The notes under the pieces were generated by a model. That model ran no database searches, was not told the DNA's origin, and saw nothing but the letters and a program-made list of their open reading frames with translations. From the NCBI RefSeq assembly GCF_041814905.1, contig NZ_JBGXYA010000010.1:1-45231 (forward strand): a stretch of 45,231 nt of DNA. The letters run 5' to 3'. Below, piece by piece: positions 30,571 through 39,962 of the stretch. Positions within the stretch are counted from its first letter, which is position 1, and each line of letters opens with the position of its first letter. The DNA is from Glaesserella sp041814905 (lineage in GTDB: Bacteria; Pseudomonadota; Gammaproteobacteria; Enterobacterales; Pasteurellaceae). The translations under genes were made by a program, and so were the position numbers.

Positions 30571-30808
30571 CTGGTATGTCGCCAGTCTTGTCGTACAAGC
30601 GAAACCAGAAAAACTGGATGAAGTGAAAAGCGCCTTACTAGCCAAAACCGGTACAGAGATATTCGGTGAAAAGGTTGAGGAAGGCAAACTCGTTGTGGTC
30701 ATGGAAGCAGACTATCAACCGGATTTAGTGGAGAAAATGGAAGCCGTAAAAGAGATTAAAGGTGTTGTTTCGGTATCTTTAGTCTACAACTATCAAGATG
30801 AACAATAG
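30533..30808 (+). CDS. napD: NapA signal-peptide chaperone NapD
   Basis: A cytoplasmic chaperone (91 residues) that binds the twin-arginine signal of NapA and delays export until the cofactors are in place. It has the family core WYVASLVVQAKPEKLDEV, GKLVVVMEA and KGVVSVSLVYNY, with a ferredoxin-like fold. It starts inside the end of napF (ATG at 30533, with a second ATG directly after). Confidence 0.92.
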   Translation: MMKASATNQTTDNWYVASLVVQAKPEKLDEVKSALLAKTGTEIFGEKVEEGKLVVVMEADYQPDLVEKMEAVKEIKGVVSVSLVYNYQDEQ

Positions 30809-30925
30809 ATCGTTTTAATTTGTTCATTATTTGAGGGAATATTCCCTCTTCGCTGTCACACAACAGACTGTTATATTTTTTTATTTTTACTTATTTGATT
30901 ACCTATTAATTTGGTGGGGAATATT

Positions 30926-33409
30926 ATGAAACTCAATCGTCGCGATTTTATGAAGGCGAATGCGGCTCTTGCAGCAGCAACGGCAGCCGGTATCGCTATT
31001 CCGGTGAAAAATGTCTATGCCGACGATACCGGCATTAAGTGGGATAAGGCAGCCTGCCGTTATTGCGGTACGGGCTGTAGCGTATTGGTCGGCACGAAAG
31101 ATGGCAAAGTCGTTGCCACTCAAGGTGATCCGGATGCTGAAGTCAACCGCGGTTTAAACTGTATCAAAGGTTACTTCCTGTCTAAAATTATGTATGCGGC
31201 AGACCGCGTCACCGCACCGATGTTACGAATGAAAGATGGGAAATACGACAAAAACGGGGAATTTACGCCGATTTCTTGGGATCAAGCTTTTACTATCATG
31301 TCCGATAAAATCAAAGCGATTATTAAAAATAAAGGACCAAATGCAGTAGGCATGTTCTCATCCGGTCAATCCACCATTTACGAAGGCTATGCGAAAGTAA
31401 AATTGTGGAAGGGAGGTTTTCGTTCCAACACCATCGACCCGAATGCCCGTCATTGTATGGCATCTGCTGCCGTTGCTTTTATGCGAACCTTCGGTATGGA
31501 CGAACCAATGGGTTGTTACAATGATATCGAAAAAACTGATGCGTTCGTGCTTTGGGGATCCAATATGGCAGAGATGCACCCGATCTTATGGTCGCGAATC
31601 TCTGATCGCACATTGTCTAACAAAAATGTCAAAGTCGTGGTGCTGTCAACCTACGAACACCGTTCGTTTGAACTTGCCGATATTCCGATTATCTTCACTC
31701 CGCATTCGGACCTCGCCATTCTTAACTATATCGCCAATTACATTATCCAAAACGATAAAGTAAACTGGGATTTCGTTAATAAACACACCAAATTCAAACG
31801 TGGTGAAACTGATATCGGTTACGGCTTACGTCCTGAGCATCCGTTACAACAAGCGGCAAAAAATGTGAAAACAGCCGGCAAAATGTACGACAGTGATTTT
31901 GAAGAATTCAAAAAAATCGTTGCACCGTACACATTAGACGAGGCACATCGTATTTCAGGCGTACCGAAAGATCAGCTTGAAGCACTTGCCAAAATGTATG
32001 CAGACCCGAATCAAAAATTAGTTTCTTACTGGACAATGGGCTTCAACCAACACACACGCGGTGTTTGGGTGAACCATATGATGTATAACGTCCACTTATT
32101 AACCGGTAAAATTGCCCAACCGGGTTGCGGACCGTTCTCTCTTACCGGTCAACCATCTGCTTGCGGTACGGCACGTGAAGTCGGTACGTTCATTCACCGT
32201 CTACCGGCGGATATGGTGGTCACCAATCCGAAACACCGCGAAACCGTTGAAAAAGCGTGGAAACTTCCTGCCGGAACCATTTCTTCAGAAATCGGTTATC
32301 ACGCCATCGCTCAAGACCGTGCGTTAAAAGACAGAAAACTTAATTTCCTATGGACAATGTGTACCAACAATATCCAAGCAGGTCCGAATATCAATGAAGA
32401 ACGCTTACCGGGTTGGCGCGATCCTGAAAACTTTATTGTGGTTTCAGATCCATACCCAACAGCCTCTGCGCTGTCTGCCGACTTAATTCTCCCAACTTCA
32501 ATGTGGGTCGAAAAAGAAGGCGCTTACGGTAATGCGGAACGCCGTACTCAAGTGTGGCGTCAACAGGTAAAAGGACCGGGTGAATCCCGTTCCGACTTAT
32601 GGCAGCTAGTTGAGCTGTCTAAATACTTTACCGTTGAAGATGTATGGAGCGAAGAACTCATCAGCCAAATGCCGGAATATCGTGGTAAAACCCTTTATGA
32701 GGTGCTTTATACCAATGGTGAGGTCAATAAATTCCAAGTGCCGACAAATGTTCCTGGCTATATCAACGATGAAGCGGAACATTTCGGTTACTACTTACAA
32801 AAAGGTCTATTTGAAGAATATGCTCAATTCGGTCGCGGTCACGGACATGATTTAGCTGACTTTGATACCTATCATCAAGTTCGCGGCTTACGCTGGCCAG
32901 TGGTTGAAGGTAAAGAGACGTTATGGCGTTACCGTGAAGGCTATGATCCGTATGTCAAAGCCGGTGAAGAGGTGAACTTCTACGGTCAACCGGACGGTCG
33001 CGCGGTGATTTTAGGTGTTCCTTACGAGCCACCTGCAGAAGCGCCGGATGCCGAATACGATTTATGGCTCACGACAGGACGTGTGCTGGAACATTGGCAT
33101 ACCGGTTCCATGACACGACGCGTACCTGAACTGCACCGTTCATTCCCGAATAATTTAGTATGGATGCACCCGACAGACGCTCAAAAACGCGGCTTACGTC
33201 ACGGTGATAAAGTGAAAGTGATTTCCCGTCGTGGCGAAATGGTTTCTCATTTAGATACCCGCGGACGTAATAAATGCCCGGAAGGTTTAATCTATTCGAC
33301 CTTCTTCGATGCCGGTCAATTAGTCAATAAAACAACCTTAGATGCAACAGACCCTATTTCTTTTGAAACAGATTTCAAGAAATGTGCGGTTAAAGTCGTG
33401 AAAGCTTAA
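30926..33409 (+). CDS. napA: periplasmic nitrate reductase catalytic subunit
   Basis: Reduces nitrate to nitrite in the periplasm. From the ATG at 30926 (GGTGGGG site) it has 827 residues, as in E. coli (828); the open frame to 30911 adds only an unlikely MVGNI. The twin-arginine signal NRRDFMKANAAL is at the N-terminus. The [4Fe-4S] ligands are C44, C47, C51 and C79 in CRYCGTGC and CIKG. ARHCMASA holds the molybdenum-ligating cysteine (about 177). The bis-MGD-binding domains follow to the end. Electrons come from NapB. Confidence 0.97.
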   Translation: MKLNRRDFMKANAALAAATAAGIAIPVKNVYADDTGIKWDKAACRYCGTGCSVLVGTKDGKVVATQGDPDAEVNRGLNCIKGYFLSKIMYAADRVTAPMLRMKDGKYDKNGEFTPISWDQAFTIMSDKIKAIIKNKGPNAVGMFSSGQSTIYEGYAKVKLWKGGFRSNTIDPNARHCMASAAVAFMRTFGMDEPMGCYNDIEKTDAFVLWGSNMAEMHPILWSRISDRTLSNKNVKVVVLSTYEHRSFELADIPIIFTPHSDLAILNYIANYIIQNDKVNWDFVNKHTKFKRGETDIGYGLRPEHPLQQAAKNVKTAGKMYDSDFEEFKKIVAPYTLDEAHRISGVPKDQLEALAKMYADPNQKLVSYWTMGFNQHTRGVWVNHMMYNVHLLTGKIAQPGCGPFSLTGQPSACGTAREVGTFIHRLPADMVVTNPKHRETVEKAWKLPAGTISSEIGYHAIAQDRALKDRKLNFLWTMCTNNIQAGPNINEERLPGWRDPENFIVVSDPYPTASALSADLILPTSMWVEKEGAYGNAERRTQVWRQQVKGPGESRSDLWQLVELSKYFTVEDVWSEELISQMPEYRGKTLYEVLYTNGEVNKFQVPTNVPGYINDEAEHFGYYLQKGLFEEYAQFGRGHGHDLADFDTYHQVRGLRWPVVEGKETLWRYREGYDPYVKAGEEVNFYGQPDGRAVILGVPYEPPAEAPDAEYDLWLTTGRVLEHWHTGSMTRRVPELHRSFPNNLVWMHPTDAQKRGLRHGDKVKVISRRGEMVSHLDTRGRNKCPEGLIYSTFFDAGQLVNKTTLDATDPISFETDFKKCAVKVVKA

Positions 33410-33418
33410 AGTATCTTT

Positions 33419-33447
33419 GTTCACCTCGAACCATGTGCGAGGTGAAC
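33419..33447 (+). other. stem between napA and napG
   Basis: A perfect 10-bp stem GTTCACCTCG/CGAGGTGAAC with a 9-base loop starts 10 bases after the napA stop. No T run follows, so it more likely limits mRNA decay or sets the napA/napG ratio than ends transcription. Confidence 0.5.
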
Positions 33448-33459
33448 AAAATGATATAA

Positions 33460-33468
33460 ACAAGCGGT
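33460..33468. repeat. DNA uptake signal (Apl-type USS)
   Basis: ACAAGCGGT followed by GAATTTTGCAAAAA, an extended signal in the napA-napG gap. Its end overlaps the region just before the napG ribosome binding site. Confidence 0.75.
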
Positions 33469-33504
33469 CACTTTTCTGAAGAATTTTGCAAAAAGGTACA
33501 AAAT

Positions 33505-34422
33505 ATGAAACTTGACCCATCTCGTCGCCAATTTATCAAAAACGCTACCCGCACCGCAGCCGGTGTATGTGGCGTGGGTGTCGTGTTGGCGTTACAGCAA
33601 AATCAAAGCCTTGCAAGAGAAGGGGTGGCATTACGCCCACCCGGGGCGTTAAATGAAAAAGAGTTCGTTGCTGCTTGTACCCGTTGCGGACAATGTGTTC
33701 AAGCCTGTCCGTACGATATGCTGCATTTAGCATCACTGCTTTCTCCGATGGAAGCCGGAACGCCTTATTTTATCGCTCGCGATAAGCCTTGCGAAATGTG
33801 TGTTGATATTCCGTGTATGAATGCTTGTCCGTCAGGTGCGTTAAGCGGATTGGAAACGATTGACGATGCCCGTATGGGATTGGCAGTTTTGCTTGATCAC
33901 GAAACCTGCCTAAACTGGCAAGGTTTGCGTTGCGATGTGTGTTATCGGGTTTGCCCGTTAATCGACAAAGCAATTACTCTTGAACGGATTCATAACGAAC
34001 GAACGGTTATTCACGCCAAGTTGATTCCGACAGTGCATTCCGATGCCTGTACCGGCTGTGGAAAATGTGAACAAGCCTGTGTATTGGAAGAGGCGGCTAT
34101 TAAAGTATTACCGATGGATTTAGCCAAAGGGATGCTTGGCAGACATTACCGCTTAGGTTGGAAAGAAAAACAAAACGCCGGTAAATCGCTGATTGAAGAT
34201 CAACATCCGGAAGGCTTTAAAACCTTTGACGCGAGAATGCCTGAAGGTATGAATGAACCGACATATCAACATATGCAGGTTCAACCGGAAGTCAAAGTTG
34301 CTACGCCAAACCGTGCGACTTATGACTATGTACCAAGTCGTACAACGGTGGCAGAGCCGATTTTAAGCCCGATGGATTTAGATTCAACGGTACCGAGCGA
34401 CTTAAACAAAGGAGGGAAATAA
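33505..34422 (+). CDS. napG: quinol dehydrogenase ferredoxin subunit NapG
   Basis: A periplasmic iron-sulfur protein of 305 residues that, with NapH, passes electrons from quinol toward NapB/NapC. A twin-arginine signal (SRRQFIKNATRTAAG) is followed by four cysteine sets: CTRCGQCVQACP, CEMCVDIPCMNACP, CDVCYRVCP with C from CLNWQG, and CTGCGKCEQAC. A Pro/Thr-rich tail of about 60 residues ends it. The last base of its stop is the first base of the napH start (TAATG), so the two are coupled. Confidence 0.95.
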   Translation: MKLDPSRRQFIKNATRTAAGVCGVGVVLALQQNQSLAREGVALRPPGALNEKEFVAACTRCGQCVQACPYDMLHLASLLSPMEAGTPYFIARDKPCEMCVDIPCMNACPSGALSGLETIDDARMGLAVLLDHETCLNWQGLRCDVCYRVCPLIDKAITLERIHNERTVIHAKLIPTVHSDACTGCGKCEQACVLEEAAIKVLPMDLAKGMLGRHYRLGWKEKQNAGKSLIEDQHPEGFKTFDARMPEGMNEPTYQHMQVQPEVKVATPNRATYDYVPSRTTVAEPILSPMDLDSTVPSDLNKGGK

Positions 34423-35303
34423 TGGCAGGTGCAAATTCCCCGAAAGATGCCGGCTTAGAAGCCCGTCAAAAATTGGGTTGGTGGCATGCATATCGATTTC
34501 TGATCCTCCGCCGTTTAAGCCAGTTAGCGATTATTTTCATGTTCCTGAGCGGACCTTATTGGAACCTCTGGATTTTAAAAGGTAATTACAGCGGCAGTTT
34601 GTTGTTGGAAACGATCCCAATGAGCGATCCGTTAATTACCGCAGAAAGTTTGGCAACCGGTTATTTACCGAATCGGGATACCTTACTCGGCGCGCTGCTT
34701 ATCATCGCCTTTTACGCATTGATAGCAAGTAAAGCTTTTTGTAGTTGGGTTTGCCCGATGAACATCGTAACCGATTGTGCCGCATGGTTACGTCGTAAGC
34801 TCGGCATTCGCTATTCCGCGAAACTCTCGCGCAATGTACGTTACGGCATTTTAGCGATGATCTTAATCGGTAGTGCAATCAGCGGCACATTGATTTGGGA
34901 ATGGATTAATCCGGTCGCCGCTCTTGGTCGCACCTTTGTCTTCGGACTCGGCGCTACCCTTTGGCTTGTACTGATTGTCTTTTTATTTGATTTATTAATT
35001 GTGGATCACGGCTGGTGCGGACATCTCTGTCCGATTGGTGCCACTTACGGTCTGATCGGTGCGAAAGGCATTGTTCGGGTAAAAGTGGTAGACAGAGCGC
35101 GTTGCGATCAATGTATGGATTGCTACAACGTCTGCCCCGAGCCGCAAGTACTACGCAAACCGCTCCACGGCGATGTCACGGACAGTACCATTATACTTTC
35201 CAAAGATTGCATTAGCTGCGGACGCTGTATTGATGTTTGTGCTGAAAATGTATTTGCTTTCGGAACCCGATTCCAAGGCAGTATTGATATAAAAAATATT
35301 TAA
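34422..35303 (+). CDS. napH: quinol dehydrogenase membrane subunit NapH
   Basis: An inner-membrane protein of 293 residues with four predicted helices (about 25-48, 85-105, 140-162 and 170-195). It has the two conserved cysteine motifs facing the cytoplasm, SWVCPMN and GHLCPIG, and two C-terminal [4Fe-4S] sets, CDQCMDCYNVCP and CISCGRCIDVC. It takes electrons from menaquinol or ubiquinol and serves NapG. Start overlaps the napG stop by one base. Confidence 0.95.
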   Translation: MAGANSPKDAGLEARQKLGWWHAYRFLILRRLSQLAIIFMFLSGPYWNLWILKGNYSGSLLLETIPMSDPLITAESLATGYLPNRDTLLGALLIIAFYALIASKAFCSWVCPMNIVTDCAAWLRRKLGIRYSAKLSRNVRYGILAMILIGSAISGTLIWEWINPVAALGRTFVFGLGATLWLVLIVFLFDLLIVDHGWCGHLCPIGATYGLIGAKGIVRVKVVDRARCDQCMDCYNVCPEPQVLRKPLHGDVTDSTIILSKDCISCGRCIDVCAENVFAFGTRFQGSIDIKNI

Positions 35304-35317
35304 ACGGAGTGAACCCG

Positions 35318-35752
35318 ATGAAAAAATATCTTGCGCTATTTCTTACCGTTATTGCGGCTTTTGCCGTAGCAGAAACCCCGACGACTCAAATCGGCTCAAG
35401 TCTTGAAGACGCAGCTGAAAATGTCGCCCCTGAGTTTACTAACCCGTTAAAAGATTCGGACAGTATTCCGATCACTTTTGTTTATCAGCCACCGCTTGTG
35501 CCGCATAGCATTCGCGGTTTGCAGGTTACTAAAAACGTTAACCAATGCTTAAATTGTCACGGTATTGAAATTTCCAAAGTTACCGGCGCACCGCGCGCAC
35601 CGAAAAGCCATTTCATGACACAAGACGGAAAAATGTTGGAAAACGAATCGCCGCGTCGTTATTTCTGCTTACAATGCCATGTACAGCAAGCGGATGTAAA
35701 TCCAATTATTCAAAATAAATTTGACACCATTCGTCAATCACAGGGTAACTAA
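35318..35752 (+). CDS. napB: periplasmic nitrate reductase cytochrome subunit NapB
   Basis: A di-heme cytochrome c, electron donor to NapA. From the ATG at 35318 it has 144 residues with a Sec signal (MKKYLALFLTVIAAFAVA). The GTG at 35309 overlaps the GGAG ribosome binding site and is rejected. Heme attachment motifs CLNCH and CLQCH are present, together with the conserved PPLVPHSI and distal histidines. It lies 14 bases behind napH. Confidence 0.95.
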   Translation: MKKYLALFLTVIAAFAVAETPTTQIGSSLEDAAENVAPEFTNPLKDSDSIPITFVYQPPLVPHSIRGLQVTKNVNQCLNCHGIEISKVTGAPRAPKSHFMTQDGKMLENESPRRYFCLQCHVQQADVNPIIQNKFDTIRQSQGN

Positions 35753-35762
35753 GGAGAAAATT

Positions 35763-36365
35763 ATGTTTGACCTAATTAAGAAATTTTGGAAATGGTTTCG
35801 CACCCCGAGTAAGATTGGCATTGGCTTTTTAGTTTTAGTTTCGGCCCTTGGCGGTATTATCTTCTGGGGCGGTTTTAACACAGCGTTAGAATATACGAAT
35901 ACAGAAGAGTTTTGTTCGAGCTGCCATATGAATGATGTTGTACCGGAATATCGCGCATCCTCTCATTACTCTAATCGCAGCGGGGTGAAAGCGATCTGTT
36001 CGGACTGCCACGTTCCTCACGAGTTTATCCCAAAATGGACTCGTAAAATTGAAGCGGCAAAAGAAGTTTACGCGCATTACACCGGAAAAGTGGACACCAA
36101 AGAAAAATTTGAAACACACCGGTTAGCAATGGCGGAACGTGAATGGGCGCGAATGAAAGCCAATAATTCACAAGAATGCCGTAATTGCCATAACTTTAGC
36201 GATATGGACTTCACAGAGCAAAAACGTGTTGCAGTACAAATGCACCAAATGGCGGAACAAGAAGGTAAAACCTGTATCGACTGCCACAAAGGAATTGCAC
36301 ACCAATTACCGAATATGCATGGGGTAAAATCCGGTTTCAGCTCGACGACTGAAGAGAAAAAATAA
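35763..36365 (+). CDS. napC: membrane-anchored tetraheme cytochrome NapC
   Basis: A quinol-oxidising cytochrome of the NapC/NirT family, 200 residues from the ATG at 35763 (AAGGAG site). The N-terminal membrane helix (about 18-38) anchors a periplasmic domain with four CxxCH motifs: CSSCH, CSDCH, CRNCH and CIDCH. The open frame back to 35721 overlaps napB and is not needed. It is last in napFDAGHBC. NapC and NapGH are both present, giving two quinol routes into NapAB. Confidence 0.95.
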   Translation: MFDLIKKFWKWFRTPSKIGIGFLVLVSALGGIIFWGGFNTALEYTNTEEFCSSCHMNDVVPEYRASSHYSNRSGVKAICSDCHVPHEFIPKWTRKIEAAKEVYAHYTGKVDTKEKFETHRLAMAEREWARMKANNSQECRNCHNFSDMDFTEQKRVAVQMHQMAEQEGKTCIDCHKGIAHQLPNMHGVKSGFSSTTEEKK

Positions 36366-36385
36366 TACTCACCGCAACACTAAAA

Positions 36386-36428
36386 ATAATCTGCCCGAAA
36401 ATTTAGCCCCTTTTTGAGGGCAGATTAT
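36386..36428 (+). terminator. terminator after napC
   Basis: Perfect 11-bp arms ATAATCTGCCC/GGGCAGATTAT with a 21-base loop that contains TTTTT. Only a short C/T-rich stretch follows the stem. It is the only candidate end of the nap operon. Confidence 0.6.
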
Positions 36429-36504
36429 CTCCGACTCCACTTTCCGACAACGCCGTTTTACATTTATACTTAGCGCAATTTTTATGTCATTAAATGGATA
36501 TTCT

Positions 36505-38526
36505 ATGAAAAAATCACTGACCGTTTTCTCTATTGTAGTACTTAGCGCCTGTAGCCAGCAACCACAATACCAAAGTACCTTAACCGAAGGCGTAGATGTC
36601 GGTATCGCTCCGCAACAGGATTTTTATCGATATGTAAACGGTAAATGGTTGGAAACCGCACAGATTCCGGCAGACAGAACCTCATGGGGAACCCTTGCAG
36701 AACTTAACGAATTGAATGAAAAGCGCTCTGCGGAACTGTTACAAGCGGTCATTTCTGACCCAAAATTTGCAAATAATCCCCATGCCCAAAGGCTAAAAGC
36801 GTTGTATCAAACCTATACGGCTCTCAATACCCGTGAACAATTAGGGTTAAGCCCGATTCAGGCGGATTTGGCTAACATCGACCAAATCGCAACCATTGCC
36901 GATCTGAAAAACTATCTCATCGCGGAAACGAAAAAAGGGAATGAAATGCTATTCGGCTGGTCGGTATTTGCTCATCTGAAGAATTCCCGTCAAAATGCGG
37001 TATACATTAGCAACGACAGTTTAGGTTTAAGTAACGACTACTACCAAAAAGATACTCCGGAAAACCGCAAAACGCTGGCGCTTTATCAGAATTATGTGGC
37101 ACAAATGCTGACTTATGCCAACGTGCCGAATCCTAAACAAAAAGCCAAAGCCATTGTGAATTATGAAAAAGCGATTGCCAAAACCTTATTTACTAACGAG
37201 CAAAGTCGTGATGTTCAAAAACGCTATAACCCAATGTCAATGACCGAGTTGGCACAAGTCTCTCACCATATCAACCTTGCCGAATTTCTCACGGCAGTTG
37301 GCGTCAATACCGATGAAGTGATTATTTGGGAACCGAATTATCTGAAAAACATTGATAAGTTGATTAATCCGCAGCACCTCGCCGTGATTAAAGACTACCT
37401 TCGTTTTAAAACCGTTTCCAACGCATCGCCTTACCTTAACAAAGCATTAGATGAGGCGAATTTTGAGTTTTACGGGCGTCAGTTGGTAGGTCAAAAAGAG
37501 CAGCGGCCATTGGATAAACGAGCATTACGTTTAGTGAATAACCAAATCGGACAAGAATTTGCCCGCTTTTATGTAGGACAATTTTTTCCGGAAACAGCCA
37601 AAAAAGATTTGTTGGAAATGGCTGGCTATTTAATTCAAGCTTACCATTCTCGAATCGACAATTTAAGTTGGATGTCGGCGGAAACCAAAGTAAAAGCCAA
37701 AGCGAAATTGGACAAATTTATCGTTGAAGTCGGCTATCCGAACAAATGGAAAGATTACCGAGATCTCCGTTTAAAAACCGTGGAGCAAGGCGGTTCTCTT
37801 TATACAAACTTGCAAGCCGTTGCTGCATGGAATTATCAAGATGCACTGAAAAAGGTTGGTCAACCGGTCGATATTCACGAATGGGGAATGCTACCGCAAG
37901 TCGTCAATGCGTCTTATAGTCCGCTAATGAACCGTATCGTCTTCCCGGCAGGGATTTTACAAGCGCCGCTTTATGATATTGATGCAGACCCGGCGGTTAA
38001 CTTCGGGGCAATCGGGGCAATCATCGGGCATGAAATTACTCACGGTTTTGATGACAGTGGCTCCAAATTTGACGGCGATGGCAACCTGACCGATTGGTGG
38101 ACGGCGGACGACCGTAAAAAATTCGACATGTTAACGGATAAATTAGTCGCCCAATTCGATAAATATCAAGTAGCACCGAATGTTTATGTCAACGGGCGTT
38201 TCACTTTAGGAGAAAATATTGCGGATTTAGGCGGTTTAAGTATCGCTTACGACGCATTAAAATTGTATGAAAAAGAACATGGTACAGCGCCGTTGATCGA
38301 AAATCTCAACTCGGATCAACGCTTCTTTATGAGTTGGACACGTTCTTGGCGTACCAAAGCGACGGTACAGGCTTTAACCCATCAAGTAAAAAGTGCACCT
38401 CATGCACCGGGTGAGTTCCGCGCTTTTGCTCCGTTACTGAACATTAACGGTTTCCACAACGCATTTAACACCAAACAAGGCGACGGAATGTTTAAACCGA
38501 TTAATGAGCGTATCCGGATTTGGTAA
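36505..38526 (+). CDS. pepO: M13-family metallopeptidase lipoprotein
   Basis: A zinc endopeptidase of the neprilysin (M13) family, 673 residues from the ATG at 36505. The signal peptide ends in LSAC with the lipidated cysteine near residue 16, followed by SQQ, suiting the outer membrane. The zinc motif is IGHEITHGF (HExxH) with ENIADLGG supplying the third ligand (ExxxD). NASYSPLMNRIVFPAGIL is the family substrate-binding stretch. It ends RIRIW, where the family usually has CxxW, so the terminal cysteine is missing. Family members cut short peptides; host-peptide cleavage has been shown for other bacterial PepO proteins. Confidence 0.9.
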   Translation: MKKSLTVFSIVVLSACSQQPQYQSTLTEGVDVGIAPQQDFYRYVNGKWLETAQIPADRTSWGTLAELNELNEKRSAELLQAVISDPKFANNPHAQRLKALYQTYTALNTREQLGLSPIQADLANIDQIATIADLKNYLIAETKKGNEMLFGWSVFAHLKNSRQNAVYISNDSLGLSNDYYQKDTPENRKTLALYQNYVAQMLTYANVPNPKQKAKAIVNYEKAIAKTLFTNEQSRDVQKRYNPMSMTELAQVSHHINLAEFLTAVGVNTDEVIIWEPNYLKNIDKLINPQHLAVIKDYLRFKTVSNASPYLNKALDEANFEFYGRQLVGQKEQRPLDKRALRLVNNQIGQEFARFYVGQFFPETAKKDLLEMAGYLIQAYHSRIDNLSWMSAETKVKAKAKLDKFIVEVGYPNKWKDYRDLRLKTVEQGGSLYTNLQAVAAWNYQDALKKVGQPVDIHEWGMLPQVVNASYSPLMNRIVFPAGILQAPLYDIDADPAVNFGAIGAIIGHEITHGFDDSGSKFDGDGNLTDWWTADDRKKFDMLTDKLVAQFDKYQVAPNVYVNGRFTLGENIADLGGLSIAYDALKLYEKEHGTAPLIENLNSDQRFFMSWTRSWRTKATVQALTHQVKSAPHAPGEFRAFAPLLNINGFHNAFNTKQGDGMFKPINERIRIW

Positions 38527-38533
38527 TCGTAAT

Positions 38534-38582
38534 AACAAGCAGTCGGAATTTGCAAAAAATTTGCGAATTCCGACCGCTTGTT
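38534..38582. terminator. USS-pair terminator between pepO and amtB
   Basis: Arms of 17 bases (38534-38550 and 38566-38582) match at 16 positions. The right arm carries a perfect ACCGCTTGT, while the left has AAGCAGT in place of AAGCGGT. The loop contains TGCAAAAAATTTGCG. It lies between convergent genes. Confidence 0.65.
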
Positions 38583-38635
38583 GATCTGCCCCCAACGTCA
38601 GATATCCGTTTGTGGCGCAGATTGCATTTCAATCA

Positions 38636-39946
38636 CTATTCAACGCGTTCTCCGTGTACCGAAATATCCAAGCCTTCACGTTCTTCATCGCGTTCAACAC
38701 GTAAACCTTTACAAATTTTTTCTACCACTTTGAGGATAAGGAAGCTTACCGCACCACTATAAACAACGGTAATTAACGCATCTTTTAATTGAATCAAGAC
38801 TTGGCTGCCAACCGTTGCTTCTCCGCCAAAAATCGTGTTATTGAACACAAGACCGGTCAGTAGTGCGCCGACAATACCGCCTAAGCCGTGAATGCCGAAA
38901 GCATCGAGTGAGTCATCATAACCAAATTTGTGTTTTAGTTTTGCAACCGAAAAGTAACACGCAGCCGCCGTGACAATACCGATAACGAAAGCGCCTTGCG
39001 GGTCAACAAAACCGGCTGCCGGAGTAATGCCCACCAAACCGGCTACCGCACCGGAGGCCAAACCAAGTGAAGACGGACGATGTCCTGCAATTTTTTCACA
39101 AACCAACCAAGTTAACGCACCGACTGCGGCAGAAACTTGGGTCACCGCCATCGCCATACCGGCTGATGCATTGGCAGCAACCGCAGAACCGGCATTGAAA
39201 CCAAACCAACCGACCCAAAGCATTGCCGCGCCTATCAGTGTAAGCACCATGTTGTGCGGAGGCATTGCTTCTTTACCGTGTCCGACACGTTTACCAACCA
39301 TAATTGCAGCGACTAAACCGGCAATCCCTGCGTTGATATGCACGACCGTTCCGCCTGCATAGTCAAATACGCCGCCTTCACTCATAAAGCCGCCACCCCA
39401 AACCCAGTGGCAGGTTGGAACATAAACCAACAAGAACCATAAACCGGAAAACCACATCATAGCGGAATATTTCATACGTTCAGCAAAAGCACCGGAAATA
39501 ATGGCTACGGAAATCACGGCAAAGGTCATTTGGAAAAACATAAAGACTGTTTCCGGTACCGTTGACGCATTCGGTGCTATAGTGGTGAGTTCGTTCTCTA
39601 AGTCCAAACCTAAACCGGATAAAAAGACTCGATCTAATCCACCGATGAATGAGTTGCCCGGTGTAAAAGCGAGAGAATAGCCAACGATAACCCAAAGCAC
39701 ACTGATTAATGCAGCTACAGAAAAACTGTGCATCATTGTTCCCAGTACGTTTTTTTTACGTGCCATTCCACCATAAAACAACGCTAATCCCGGTATCGTC
39801 ATAAATAATACGAGAATAGCTGAAATCATTACCCAAGCAGTATCGCCTTGGCTGATATCAGACAATGGTTTCCACCAGTCCAGCGATGCCGCCATCGTTA
39901 ATGGTGACGCAAGTAATGTGCTACCCAAAATCATACTTTTTTTCAT
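38636..39946 (-). CDS. amtB: ammonium transporter AmtB
   Basis: A trimeric inner-membrane ammonium channel of 436 residues, with an 11-helix fold after a cleavable signal (MKKSMILGSTLLASPLTMA). The ATG at 39946 has an AAGGAG site. The pore twin-histidines are in HINAGIAGLV and FGIHGLGGIVG, and FFQMTFAVI belongs to the ammonium-binding part. The frame stays open through glnB DNA to 40102, but those extra 52 residues are not family-like. glnB ends 16 bases upstream; PII binding shuts the channel when nitrogen is plentiful. Confidence 0.96.
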   Translation of the reverse strand: MKKSMILGSTLLASPLTMAASLDWWKPLSDISQGDTAWVMISAILVLFMTIPGLALFYGGMARKKNVLGTMMHSFSVAALISVLWVIVGYSLAFTPGNSFIGGLDRVFLSGLGLDLENELTTIAPNASTVPETVFMFFQMTFAVISVAIISGAFAERMKYSAMMWFSGLWFLLVYVPTCHWVWGGGFMSEGGVFDYAGGTVVHINAGIAGLVAAIMVGKRVGHGKEAMPPHNMVLTLIGAAMLWVGWFGFNAGSAVAANASAGMAMAVTQVSAAVGALTWLVCEKIAGHRPSSLGLASGAVAGLVGITPAAGFVDPQGAFVIGIVTAAACYFSVAKLKHKFGYDDSLDAFGIHGLGGIVGALLTGLVFNNTIFGGEATVGSQVLIQLKDALITVVYSGAVSFLILKVVEKICKGLRVERDEEREGLDISVHGERVE

Positions 39947-39962
39947 GATAATCTCCTTAATT

